Of a stretch of DNA of 64,000 bases, positions 8,838 through 16,512 are shown piece by piece. Each line of letters begins with the position of its first letter. Position 1 is the first letter of the stretch. Both the position numbers and the translations under genes were made by a program. Source of the stretch: Arthrobacter alpinus (GTDB taxonomy: Bacteria; Actinomycetota; Actinomycetes; Actinomycetales; Micrococcaceae); assembly GCF_900105965.1 (NCBI RefSeq), contig NZ_FNTV01000001.1:3162001-3226000 (forward strand), in the 5' to 3' direction. The notes under the pieces were generated by a model. It worked only from the letters and a program-made list of their open reading frames with translations. It was not told the DNA's origin and ran no database searches.

Positions 8838-10070
8838 TCAACTAACTTTACAGGAGCCCGAGGGTACCGGGCTGTTGAGGTGCGGCGCCGCAGTGATGAC
8901 GGGGCTGACTTCTTCCATTGTCAGGGCAAAGCCAACATTGCTGGCAGAGGTGGCCTTGGCGAAGATCACGCCTATGACATCGCCCTTGCTATCCAAGAGT
9001 GGTCCGCCCGAGTTGCCCGATTGCACGTTGCCGGCCAATTGGTAAACATCCAGCATGGTCGAGGCGCCATCGGTAATATCCGGAACCATCATGGGTGCCG
9101 AGGAGAGTACGGTGGCCGCCCGGATCTGCAGCGGTCCACCCAAGGGGTACCCGGCAAAGGCCGTGGGCGTGTTTCCGGGGACTGTCGCGGAGGTGGCCAG
9201 TGGCTGCGCGTCGAGGGAGTCAACGGCAAGAATCGCTAGATCGTGAGAAGCATCAAAGTAGACCACTCGGGCCGGGAGAGCACCCTGTTGCTGAGTCTGA
9301 ACCACGGGCATCGAAACTCCCGCCACCACGTGGGCGTTGGTCAGAACGCGTCCGGGTGAGATGACGAATCCAGTGCCGGTTTGGTTCTGTCCGCATTGGA
9401 ATGCTGTTCCGGAAATCTTCATGACGGATTCTGCCGCCGTATTCCAGGCCTCGGTGTTGGTGTCAGCCATCGGAGCGGCCACCTCAACATTGGGCCCGCT
9501 CGGATTCAGCAGAGCGGGGATGCCCTCATCGAGGACAAGCGAGCGGACCTGGGCCACTGCTTCCTTGACGGGCTTCGGCGTCCAAGCGTCAATTTTGGAG
9601 ATGACTTGGGAATCACTAAGGGCTGTGGAAACGGCCGGAATACCCAAGTTGGATACGCCGAAGGACAAGAAGGAAATGACCAATGCGCCTACGGCAATGT
9701 TGAGCAAACCACCCAAGATGCGGTTTACGGAGCGGATTGAGTCGGATTTCACAAACCGCCCGATGGCTCGTCCCAGCTTCATGCCCACGCCGTGGCCAAT
9801 GGCAATGAGCAGGACAGTCGCACCAATCACCATGACGGTTCGCAGTCCTGGGTTTGGGGCCAGTTGGCTGACAAATGGTGCAGCAAAAAATGCTCCCACC
9901 GCGCCAGCAATAAATCCGGCCAACCCGCCCAGAGCCACTACTAATCCGGCGTTGAGACCATATATTAGCTGCCACAAAAGCCAGAGAATAAGCACAACAT
10001 CAAGCCACGAGAAACCAAGCACGGTCGCGTACAGCTCCTCCCGGGCCAGCGCCCAGTCCATCAGGCGCAC
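8838..10070 (-). CDS. marP: MarP-family membrane serine protease
   Basis: 410 residues. The first ~170 form a CvpA-like domain with four hydrophobic helices; the rest is a periplasmic trypsin-like domain. The catalytic triad is visible as His247 (LTNAHVVAG), Asp277 (ASHDLAIL) and Ser354 (GNSGGPL). Cys226 and Cys407 match in place the disulfide known from mycobacterial MarP, where it controls activity. In M. tuberculosis this protease is needed for acid and oxidative stress survival; the same role is inferred here. GTG 10070 is taken as start; ATG 10061, three codons later, is an alternative. It is divergent from crp, as near Rv3671c-Rv3676. Confidence 0.92.
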   Translation of the reverse strand: MRLMDWALAREELYATVLGFSWLDVVLILWLLWQLIYGLNAGLVVALGGLAGFIAGAVGAFFAAPFVSQLAPNPGLRTVMVIGATVLLIAIGHGVGMKLGRAIGRFVKSDSIRSVNRILGGLLNIAVGALVISFLSFGVSNLGIPAVSTALSDSQVISKIDAWTPKPVKEAVAQVRSLVLDEGIPALLNPSGPNVEVAAPMADTNTEAWNTAAESVMKISGTAFQCGQNQTGTGFVISPGRVLTNAHVVAGVSMPVVQTQQQGALPARVVYFDASHDLAILAVDSLDAQPLATSATVPGNTPTAFAGYPLGGPLQIRAATVLSSAPMMVPDITDGASTMLDVYQLAGNVQSGNSGGPLLDSKGDVIGVIFAKATSASNVGFALTMEEVSPVITAAPHLNSPVPSGSCKVS

Positions 10071-10170
10071 GAATTACGCCCCAGTGGCACATGTTACCGG
10101 CACAAACCGAGTAACAACTGGTCTTCTGGTCGGCTCAAACTGCCAATATGCTGGCAACGGACGCCACAAA

Positions 10171-10225
10171 TGCCAAATTGGTCACAAAAACAGAAAAATT
10201 CTGAAACAATCAGTAATAGGTCACA
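10171..10225. promoter_or_regulatory. Two Crp/GlxR-like half-consensus sites upstream of crp
   Basis: TGCCAAATTGGTCACA (10171-10186) and TCAGTAATAGGTCACA (10210-10225) each match the TGTGA-N6-TCACA consensus with a perfect TCACA half; the second also has the central TA. They lie 87 and 48 bases upstream of the crp start, so autoregulation is likely but inferred. Confidence 0.5.
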
Positions 10226-10256
10226 ACTGATTAGCTACATAATGCAAGGAGTTTTC

Positions 10257-10934
10257 ATGGACATCGAGGTACTACGCCGGGCACCACTGTTCGCCACGCT
10301 CGACGACGAGGCATTCCGCCTTCTGACGGACGAACTGGCCGAGGTGGATCTTTCCCGCGGGGCTTCGGTCTTCCGTGAAGGAGACCAGGGCGATCAGCTC
10401 TATTTCATTGTTTCCGGCAAGGTAAAGCTGGGACGCACTTCCTCGGACGGCCGCGAATCACTCGTTGCCATCCTCGGCCCGGGCGAACTCTTCGGCGAAA
10501 TGGCTCTCTTCGATCCGGCACCGCGCAGCACCACCGCCACCGCCGTTTCCGAAACACGCCTGGCCGGACTCCGCAACGAGTCCCTTAACTCTTTGCTGCG
10601 CAACCGCCCCGAAGTGTCCATGCAGCTGCTGCAGGCACTTGCACGCCGCCTGCGCCGCACCAACGACAACCTTTCCGACTTGGTCTTCTCAGATGTTCCC
10701 GGCCGTGTTGCCAAGGCAATCTTGGACCTGGCAGACCGGTTCGGCCGTCCCGCCACCGATGGCATCCTGGTTGCCCACGAACTCACGCAGGAAGAATTGG
10801 CCCAGCTGGTGGGCGCTTCACGTGAGACCGTCAACAAGGCCCTGGCTGAATTCGTTCAGCGCGGCTGGCTCCGCCTGGAAGCCCGCGCGGTTGTCATCTT
10901 GGACGTCAACCGTCTGCGCCAGCGCTCACGGTAA
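10257..10934 (+). CDS. crp: Crp/GlxR-type cAMP-responsive global regulator
   Basis: 225 residues, the size of M. tuberculosis Crp and Corynebacterium GlxR. Residues ~1-115 form the cyclic-nucleotide domain, with GPGELFGEMALFDPAPRSTT as the phosphate-binding cassette (Glu and Arg that hold cAMP). The C-terminal winged helix contains LTQEELAQLVGASRETVNKA, whose recognition helix (ASRETVNKAL) is nearly identical in actinobacterial Crp proteins. ATG 10257 is chosen over earlier in-frame codons because CAAGGA precedes it and the protein then starts MDIEVLRRAPLF, the usual N-terminus. It should act as a dimer on TGTGA-N6-TCACA sites and probably on its own promoter. Confidence 0.94.
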   Translation: MDIEVLRRAPLFATLDDEAFRLLTDELAEVDLSRGASVFREGDQGDQLYFIVSGKVKLGRTSSDGRESLVAILGPGELFGEMALFDPAPRSTTATAVSETRLAGLRNESLNSLLRNRPEVSMQLLQALARRLRRTNDNLSDLVFSDVPGRVAKAILDLADRFGRPATDGILVAHELTQEELAQLVGASRETVNKALAEFVQRGWLRLEARAVVILDVNRLRQRSR

Positions 10935-10947
10935 CCCGCATCGCGAA

Positions 10948-10989
10948 AAGCCGGCCGGATCACCTCAAAGGTGGTCCGGCCGGCTTTTT
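10948..10989 (+). terminator. Terminator of crp
   Basis: An AAGCCGGCCGGA stem with its complement, extended by a shorter inner CACC/GGTG stem, is followed by five T residues. Confidence 0.9.
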
Positions 10990-11010
10990 CATGCTCGTTA
11001 CCCGAAAGTC

Positions 11011-11955
11011 TCAACGTTCCCGGCAGGGTCCGCCTTCTGACGCTGGCGCGGTGGCAACCTCAAGGCTGAATCCGCCGTCGTCGCCCACAACAAGTTTGGG
11101 CTGGTATTCGTTGATGGGCCGTTTGTGGTTCAGGTAGGCGATACAGCCGCGCGCAGCGGCGATCTTCTCCAAGATGATCTCCACGCTGGGCACCACAAGC
11201 TCGCCCAACGCCAGACCAGCGGTGTTCGGCAGGCCGATCTCATCACCCAGCGCCGATGTGGCACGGTCAGCGAGCACGTCTGCGGCACAGACCCAACGCC
11301 CCCATACACCCTTGCTGGTCAGCAACGACGGTTCCTGGTTGACGGGCGGGGTGGCAGCAAAGTATCGCGTATCAAAACGCCGGTGGGCAAAGTCGGGGCT
11401 GGTCCAGTGACTCAACGGCTTCAGTAGATCAGTGCGCAGCGCAAGACCATACCGCTCCAGCAGGGACGCAAAAGTGGTCTCCTGGGCAGCAATCGATTCG
11501 CGCGCGCGCATCCATTCCGGCCCAGAGATGCCCTCAACCACTCCGGAAGCATCCGATCCAGCGAGCAAGATGCCGGTTTCCTCAAATACTTCACGAATGG
11601 CTGCCACCACATGGCGCTTGGCCAAGCCAATGTCGTCCGTGCCCATGCTCTTGGCCCAAGCGGTGGGCGAGGGTCCCACCCAGTCGGTAACGTCGTCGTC
11701 CGCTACTTCAATGGTGCCGCCGGGGAACGCAACGGTTCCCAAGGGCGAACCGCCCGGACGGTACGTCAAATACGTTTTGAGGCCGGCGGGGCTGTCTTTC
11801 AACAGCACAACAGAGGAGGCCTTCCGCGGCTTGCTGGGGGTGCGGTCACCAAATTCAACCCACGTTTCCGCGGCTCCCCGCTGGTCTGCATTCAGCGGGA
11901 AGTACCTCTTGCCTGCGGGCCGAATGCCCGCAGGAGTGCTACTGGAATTCGGCAA
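11011..11955 (-). CDS. Nudix hydrolase with a long insertion in the Nudix box
   Basis: 314 residues, much longer than a bare Nudix domain. The box starts at FPGGTIEVAD and ends at REVFEETGILLAG, but roughly 35 residues separate the two halves, where a canonical box has about 14. This split resembles the NUDT19-like (CoA/acyl-CoA diphosphatase) group. A mycobacterial Nudix gene in the same neighbourhood (Rv3672c) is described as a CoA pyrophosphatase; the same activity is a reasonable guess, not shown. The earliest possible start is TTG 11955, directly after an in-frame stop; it overlaps the RidA gene by 17 bases, with GAGG upstream. Translation is probably coupled to RidA. Confidence 0.82.
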   Translation of the reverse strand: MPNSSSTPAGIRPAGKRYFPLNADQRGAAETWVEFGDRTPSKPRKASSVVLLKDSPAGLKTYLTYRPGGSPLGTVAFPGGTIEVADDDVTDWVGPSPTAWAKSMGTDDIGLAKRHVVAAIREVFEETGILLAGSDASGVVEGISGPEWMRARESIAAQETTFASLLERYGLALRTDLLKPLSHWTSPDFAHRRFDTRYFAATPPVNQEPSLLTSKGVWGRWVCAADVLADRATSALGDEIGLPNTAGLALGELVVPSVEIILEKIAAARGCIAYLNHKRPINEYQPKLVVGDDGGFSLEVATAPASEGGPCRER

Positions 11956-12424
11956 TCAACTCAACCTCGACAGGAGAATCCAACGGCAAGACGGAAACTC
12001 CGACGGCGGAACGGGAGTGAACTCCTGCCTCACCAAATACTTGGCCCAAAAGCTCGGAGGCACCGTTGACGACGCCCGGCTGGCCGGTAAAGGAAGGGTC
12101 TGAGGCCACGAAGCCAACAACCTTAACAATGCGGGTGACTCGATCGAGGTCGCCGATGACGCTCTTCAGCGCGGCGATGGCGTTGATGGCGCAAATCGCT
12201 GCGAGGGCTTTTGCGTCCTCAGCGGAAACCGCCGCGCCCACTTTGCCCGAAGCTGTGAGTTTGCCGTCAACAAAAGGCAGCTGCCCGGAGGTGTAAACAT
12301 GGTTCCCAGAGATCACAGCAGGCACATAGACAGCTACCGGCGCAGCCACAGCGGGCAGGACTAGGCCAAGCTCCGCAATCCGAGCCTCAATGCGTGAAGT
12401 TCCTTGATTTGGCAAGGTATTCAC
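11939..12424 (-). CDS. RidA-family (YjgF/UK114) protein
   Basis: 161 residues, longer than E. coli RidA (128). It has the RidA fold pattern: VYTSGQLPFVDGKL, then VTRIVKVVGFVASDPSFTGQPGV, then the C-terminal SRSAVGVSVLPLDSPVEVELIAEF. The last motif has the Arg-free ASAVGV..LPLDxxVEVE form of the larger subfamily rather than the RxxVxVxxLP motif of the true enamine deaminase, so deaminase activity is uncertain. It starts at GTG 12424, three bases after the DUF4177 stop, and overlaps the Nudix gene downstream. The trio DUF4177, RidA, Nudix reads as one operon; mycobacteria keep the first two together (Rv3678A, Rv3678c). Confidence 0.88.
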   Translation of the reverse strand: MNTLPNQGTSRIEARIAELGLVLPAVAAPVAVYVPAVISGNHVYTSGQLPFVDGKLTASGKVGAAVSAEDAKALAAICAINAIAALKSVIGDLDRVTRIVKVVGFVASDPSFTGQPGVVNGASELLGQVFGEAGVHSRSAVGVSVLPLDSPVEVELIAEFQ

Positions 12425-12426
12425 GG

Positions 12427-12582
12427 CTAGGCCTTCTCTCGTTTAAGGTACGCAACAAGGCCTTTTCCGTCGGGTCCGGGGACAACCTGAACCAGCTCCC
12501 AGCCGTCATCACCCCACTGGTCAAGAATTGCCTTCGTGGCGTGGATAATCAGCGGAATCGTAGAGTACTCCCATTTGGTCAT
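12427..12582 (-). CDS. Small DUF4177-type protein
   Basis: A 51-residue protein that starts MTKWEYSTIPLIIH and contains DDGWELVQVVPGPDGKGLVAY, the recognisable DUF4177 pattern (WEY at the start, GWELV in the middle). No catalytic residues are evident and the function of the family is not known to me. It is the first gene of the DUF4177-RidA-Nudix operon, with only two bases between its stop and the RidA start codon. ATG 12582 has no ribosome site; a TACGCT box lies seven bases upstream, so the mRNA is probably leaderless. Confidence 0.88.
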   Translation of the reverse strand: MTKWEYSTIPLIIHATKAILDQWGDDGWELVQVVPGPDGKGLVAYLKREKA

Positions 12583-12589
12583 ACATCAA

Positions 12590-12595
12590 AGCGTA
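12590..12595 (-). promoter_or_regulatory. -10 box of the DUF4177-RidA-Nudix operon
   Basis: TACGCT on the minus strand, seven bases before ATG 12582. Confidence 0.6.
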
Positions 12596-12606
12596 TCCCC
12601 TGCCGC

Positions 12607-12612
12607 TAAACT
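12607..12612 (+). promoter_or_regulatory. -10 box of a leaderless ponA mRNA
   Basis: TAAACT, six bases before ATG 12619. It faces the minus-strand -10 box at 12590-12595, so two divergent promoters are packed into 36 bases. Confidence 0.6.
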
Positions 12613-12618
12613 GGGAAA

Positions 12619-14841
12619 ATGGCAGCAAAAAAACACCCCATTTTCGATACCGCCACAACTCTGGGTAAATTGGTCGCTTTCCTGGGCATCAGCACCATTT
12701 GTGGTGTGCTGGTCGCAGGACTGATGGTTCCGGCCGTCGCCTTGGCGGGCGGCACGGCCACCTCTTCCATCTCATTTTTTGACGATCTCCCGGATGAGAT
12801 GAAGTTTGAAACTCCGGCGCTGTCATCGAAAATTCTTGCTGCTGACGGCTCCGTTATGGCGACATTCTATGATCAGAACCGCACCGAGGTTCCGCTCGAT
12901 AGCATCTCGCCCTTTATGCAGGACGCGATCGTCGCCGTTGAGGACTCTCGTTTCTACGAGCACGGCGGCATCGACACACGCGGGCTCATGCGCGCTGTGA
13001 CCTCCATGGCCAAGGGTGGTGGACGCCAGGGTGCCTCCACCATTACTCAGCAATACGTCAGCAACGTCATTAACCAGACCTACGCTGCCAACGGGGAACT
13101 GGAAAAGGTTAAGCAGGGCGATGGCAAGGGTGTTGGCGACAAGGTCCGCGAGATCAAGCTCGCCATCGCCGTTGACAAGCAACTGTCCAAGGAGGAAATC
13201 CTGCAGGGATACCTCAACTGGGTGTTTTTTGCCAACAACAACTACGGCATTGAAGCCGCGGCATCCTTTTATTTCAGCGCCCATGCCAAGGATCTGACAC
13301 TGCCCCAGGCTGCTTTGCTCGCCGGCGTGGTCAACCGACCCAGCTACTACGATCCCGTAGTGAACCCCGAGAACGCCCTTTCACGCCGCAACATGGTGCT
13401 CGACCACATGTTGGATCAAGGCATGATCGATGCCAAGCAGCACGCCGACGCCGTTAAGGCTGAGATTGGCCTGAAAGTTCAGTCGAATCGCAATGGCTGC
13501 ACCACGGCCGTCCGTGCCGAATACTTCTGCCAGTACGTCAGCAACTTGATTCTCAATGATGTCAACTATGGCAAGACCGTGGAGGATCGCCAGAAGCTGC
13601 TCCTTCAGGGCGGTTTGACCATCACCACCACGCTGGAACCGGGTTTGCAGGACGCCGCCCAGGCCCAGTTCGAGAACTTTACGCCGGCCGGCAACAACCC
13701 TGACGAAGTTGGCCAGTCATTGGTCACCGTCCAGCCGGGCAGCGGCAAGATTCTTGCCATGGCACAGAACACCAAATTGATTGCCCCCGAGGGGCAATAC
13801 AACTCGGACTACAACTTTAACGTTGACCGAATCGATGTCAACGGCAATTCGCTTGGCGGCGCCGGCGGCTTCGACGTTGGTTCAACCATCAAGCCGTTCA
13901 CGTTCGCCGAGTGGCTCAACTCCGGGCACCGGATCAACGAGGTCGTTAACGCCTCGGTTCGCAAGTACCCCATCGGTTTCCAGTGGACCAACACCTGCGG
14001 ATCAACCACCGGCGTCTATGACGACAATGCCGGCGATGGTTCCAAGGACCTCCAAAACGCGGAGAACAACTTCTACCAGCGGCTCACGGCCCGGGAAGGT
14101 TTGTACAACTCCCTGAACACGGCAACGTTTGCCACCGCAGCCCAGTTGGATATGTGCAACATCCAAAAGATGATGTCGGCCACCGGCATCCACCTTGGTG
14201 GGGATCCTAACCAGCCCTACAGCGTTGAATATGTGAGCTCTCTTCTCGGTTCCGGCGAAGTTGCACCCCTGACCATGGCCTCTGCCTTTGCAACCTTCGC
14301 CTCGGGCGGCGTGCACTGCGACCCCATCGCCTTGGTTTCCGTAACCAACATCAAGGGTGACAAGTTCCCTGTTCCCGGTGCCAATTGCAAGCAAACCGTA
14401 AAGCCGGAGGTTGCCGCGGGTGTCAACAGTGTCCTGCAGGAAGTGCTGGTCCGGGGTTCCGGTTATCAGATTCCGTTGCAGTACCCCGCAGCGGCCAAGA
14501 CCGGTACCACCAACAACTCTGAGCAGACCTGGACCACCGGGTACACGCGCGGTCTCGCCACGTCGTCGTGGGTTGGCAACATCGTCAAGTCTGAATCCAG
14601 CAACGGCAAGTTGATCGCCAACCAGCGCCTCGACTACGTGGACGGTGCCACCTATGCGGGCAAGGCTTGGCAGGGTTACATGAACCAGGTTGCCGGCTTC
14701 TTTGATGTTGGCGCCTTCACCCCTCCGCCGGCCAGCATGGTCAACCCGCCGGTCACGATCGCACCAAAGCCGGCTGACGCACCGAAACCCGCCACCAAGG
14801 AATCTGGGACGCCCAAGAGTGACGACAAGAAGAAGGACTAG
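12619..14841 (+). CDS. ponA: Class A penicillin-binding protein (PonA2-like)
   Basis: Bifunctional peptidoglycan synthase of 740 residues. A single membrane anchor spans about residues 18-46. The glycosyltransferase domain begins with AVEDSRFYEHGGID, with catalytic Glu108, followed by GRQGASTITQQYV and the RKxxE-like KVREIKLAIAVDKQLSKEEIL. The transpeptidase domain has SxxK at Ser422-Lys425 (GSTIKPFT), an SLN motif (YNSLNTATF) and KTGT at 627-630. The tail from about residue 700 is Pro/Lys-rich and lacks the PASTA domain that PonA2 of mycobacteria carries. It acts on the outer face of the membrane in wall synthesis. The metallophosphoesterase 12 bases downstream is co-transcribed, as with Rv3682-Rv3683. 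Confidence 0.95.
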   Translation: MAAKKHPIFDTATTLGKLVAFLGISTICGVLVAGLMVPAVALAGGTATSSISFFDDLPDEMKFETPALSSKILAADGSVMATFYDQNRTEVPLDSISPFMQDAIVAVEDSRFYEHGGIDTRGLMRAVTSMAKGGGRQGASTITQQYVSNVINQTYAANGELEKVKQGDGKGVGDKVREIKLAIAVDKQLSKEEILQGYLNWVFFANNNYGIEAAASFYFSAHAKDLTLPQAALLAGVVNRPSYYDPVVNPENALSRRNMVLDHMLDQGMIDAKQHADAVKAEIGLKVQSNRNGCTTAVRAEYFCQYVSNLILNDVNYGKTVEDRQKLLLQGGLTITTTLEPGLQDAAQAQFENFTPAGNNPDEVGQSLVTVQPGSGKILAMAQNTKLIAPEGQYNSDYNFNVDRIDVNGNSLGGAGGFDVGSTIKPFTFAEWLNSGHRINEVVNASVRKYPIGFQWTNTCGSTTGVYDDNAGDGSKDLQNAENNFYQRLTAREGLYNSLNTATFATAAQLDMCNIQKMMSATGIHLGGDPNQPYSVEYVSSLLGSGEVAPLTMASAFATFASGGVHCDPIALVSVTNIKGDKFPVPGANCKQTVKPEVAAGVNSVLQEVLVRGSGYQIPLQYPAAAKTGTTNNSEQTWTTGYTRGLATSSWVGNIVKSESSNGKLIANQRLDYVDGATYAGKAWQGYMNQVAGFFDVGAFTPPPASMVNPPVTIAPKPADAPKPATKESGTPKSDDKKKD

Positions 14842-14853
14842 GGCCTAGTCACC

Positions 14854-15807
14854 ATGTCAGCTACGCGCACAACCCCGTCCCGCCTCACAAAATTGGGGGC
14901 GGCGGCGGGGTTTGCCGTTGCCGCCGGAGCTACCGCGGTGGCCTACGGCACTTTCATTGAACGTCACTGGTTTGCACTCCGTGAGGAGTCGCTGGCGATC
15001 TTGCCTCCGGGTTCCACACCATTTACCGTGCTCCACCTTTCTGACATTCATTTGTCGCTCGGGCAGCACAAAAAGACCGAGTGGCTCAAGGGCCTGGCTG
15101 TGTTGGAGCCTGACCTCGTGGTCAATACCGGGGACAACCTGAGTCACCCACAGGCGATCGCGCCCTTGTTGGACGCCCTTGGCCCGCTCATGGACTTCCC
15201 AGGCGTCTTTGTGCCTGGTTCCAATGACTACTTTGCACCTCGGATCAAGAATCCCCTGGCGTATTTTTCCGGTCCGTCCAAGATCCGGGCAGATCAGCGC
15301 CCTCCGCTGGCCCTTGATACCGAAGCGCTGCACGCGGGCTTCGGCCAAGGCGGCTGGGTCAACCTGACAAACCGGGCCCAGTCCATCCCGCTCAAGGGCA
15401 TCCGCTTTGACTTCAGCGGCGTGGACGATCCCCATTTGAATCGTGAGCGCTACGCCGGTTGGCCGCGCGGATCAGTCAGCCAGAACTCGGCCCCGCACGT
15501 CAAGATCGCCGTGGCACACGCCCCCTACCAGCGCGTCTTGGACCATTTCACTGCAGATGGCGCAGATCTGATCCTTGCCGGCCATACCCACGGCGGCCAG
15601 GTCTGCGTCCCGGGCTACGGCGCGCTGGTGAGCAATTGCGATCTGCCCACGTGGCGCGCCAAGGGTCTCAATGACTGGGATGCCGCGGGACGTACCGCGC
15701 CGGTCAACGTCTCTGCGGGAATCGGCACCTCCCGCACAGCCCCGTTCCGCTTCGCCTGCCGCCCGGAAGCCGTGGTGCTGACGTTGACGGCCAAACCGCA
15801 GCCTTAG
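14854..15807 (+). CDS. Membrane-anchored metallophosphoesterase
   Basis: 317 residues with a hydrophobic N-terminal segment (about 12-30) and then a calcineurin-type phosphoesterase domain. The five metal-binding blocks are visible: LSDIHLS, NTGDNLSHP, VPGSNDYF, AVAHAPYQ and LAGHTHGGQVCVPG. Together they place Asp, His and Asn residues around two metal ions. The YkuE/YaeI-like subgroup is the closest fit, and members are thought to cleave lipid-linked or phosphodiester substrates at the membrane. The true substrate is unknown. The gene follows ponA by 12 bases and probably shares its mRNA. Confidence 0.92.
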   Translation: MSATRTTPSRLTKLGAAAGFAVAAGATAVAYGTFIERHWFALREESLAILPPGSTPFTVLHLSDIHLSLGQHKKTEWLKGLAVLEPDLVVNTGDNLSHPQAIAPLLDALGPLMDFPGVFVPGSNDYFAPRIKNPLAYFSGPSKIRADQRPPLALDTEALHAGFGQGGWVNLTNRAQSIPLKGIRFDFSGVDDPHLNRERYAGWPRGSVSQNSAPHVKIAVAHAPYQRVLDHFTADGADLILAGHTHGGQVCVPGYGALVSNCDLPTWRAKGLNDWDAAGRTAPVNVSAGIGTSRTAPFRFACRPEAVVLTLTAKPQP

Positions 15808-15926
15808 TCGTATCACCCTGCGCCGAATTGTCCCCGGGGCCTCGATTTCGTAATCCACCCCTCTTTCCGCTATTCTTGAGAGGTTGCTTTTCCAGACCTT
15901 CACTGGTCACGGGAAACGTAATGGAT

Positions 15927-16003
15927 CGGGGTGTGGCGCAGCTTGGTAGCGCGCGTCGTTCGGGACGACGAGGCCGCAGGTTCAAATCCTGTCACCCCGA
16001 CCA
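15927..16003 (+). tRNA. tRNA-Pro, anticodon CGG
   Basis: 77 bases with CCA encoded. The acceptor stem pairs CGGGGTG with CACCCCG; the D arm is GCGC/GCGC around AGCTTGGTA; the anticodon stem CGTCG/CGACG closes loop TTCGGGA, giving anticodon CGG; the T loop is TTCAAAT. All arms pair. Confidence 0.98.
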
Positions 16004-16007
16004 AATG

Positions 16008-16047
16008 AAAGTGGCGGTATCCATTGGATACCGCCACTTTTTCTTTT
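16008..16047 (+). terminator. Terminator of tRNA-Pro
   Basis: A perfect 15-bp stem (16008-16022 with 16026-16040), three-base loop, then a T-rich TTCTTTT tail. Confidence 0.94.
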
Positions 16048-16100
16048 GAGTAAAGGCCCACTTAAATCCAGAGCAATACGGGCCCAATTCGCTGAACGGC

Positions 16101-16106
16101 TAGGAT
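16101..16106 (+). promoter_or_regulatory. -10 box of the PhnA-like gene
   Basis: TAGGAT, seven bases before ATG 16114. The GGATGGAG that overlaps it could also act as a ribosome site. Confidence 0.45.
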
Positions 16107-16113
16107 GGAGCGC

Positions 16114-16479
16114 ATGACTGACACACTTCCCCCTTGTCCCCTTTGCGGCTCCGAGTACAGCTACGAAATGGGCGAGCTGCTGGTGTGCCCCGAATGCGCG
16201 CACGAATGGTCCGCCTCGGAAAGCGCGGAAAGCGCCGACGATGCGCCGGACCAGCAGGAAACCTTAGTGAAGGACGCCGTCGGCAATGTTCTGGCCACGG
16301 GCGACACTGTCAGCATCGTCAAAACGATGAAGGTCAAGGGCAGCCCCCAAGATCTTAAGATCGGAACCAAGGTTCGCAACATCCGCCTCATCACGCCCGT
16401 CAACGGCCACGACATCGACGCGAAAGTGGATGGTTTCGGCCCCATGAAGCTAAAGTCCAGCATCGTCAAAAAAGTTTGA
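16114..16479 (+). CDS. PhnA/YjdM-like zinc-ribbon protein
   Basis: 121 residues. The N-terminus carries a zinc ribbon, CPLCGSEY and then CPECAHEW, 16 residues apart. The C-terminal half has the PhnA beta domain with [38 protein letters not shown] and [14 protein letters not shown], conserved through the family. Despite the name, a role in phosphonate use is not supported for most members and nothing here suggests one. ATG 16114 is preferred to ATG 16105 on promoter and ribosome-site spacing. The gene lies between a tRNA terminator and a membrane protein and is probably monocistronic. Confidence 0.9.
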   Translation: MTDTLPPCPLCGSEYSYEMGELLVCPECAHEWSASESAESADDAPDQQETLVKDAVGNVLATGDTVSIVKTMKVKGSPQDLKIGTKVRNIRLITPVNGHDIDAKVDGFGPMKLKSSIVKKV

Positions 16480-16512
16480 TTTGACCCAGCGATCTAGGAC
16501 AGGGATGTTTGG

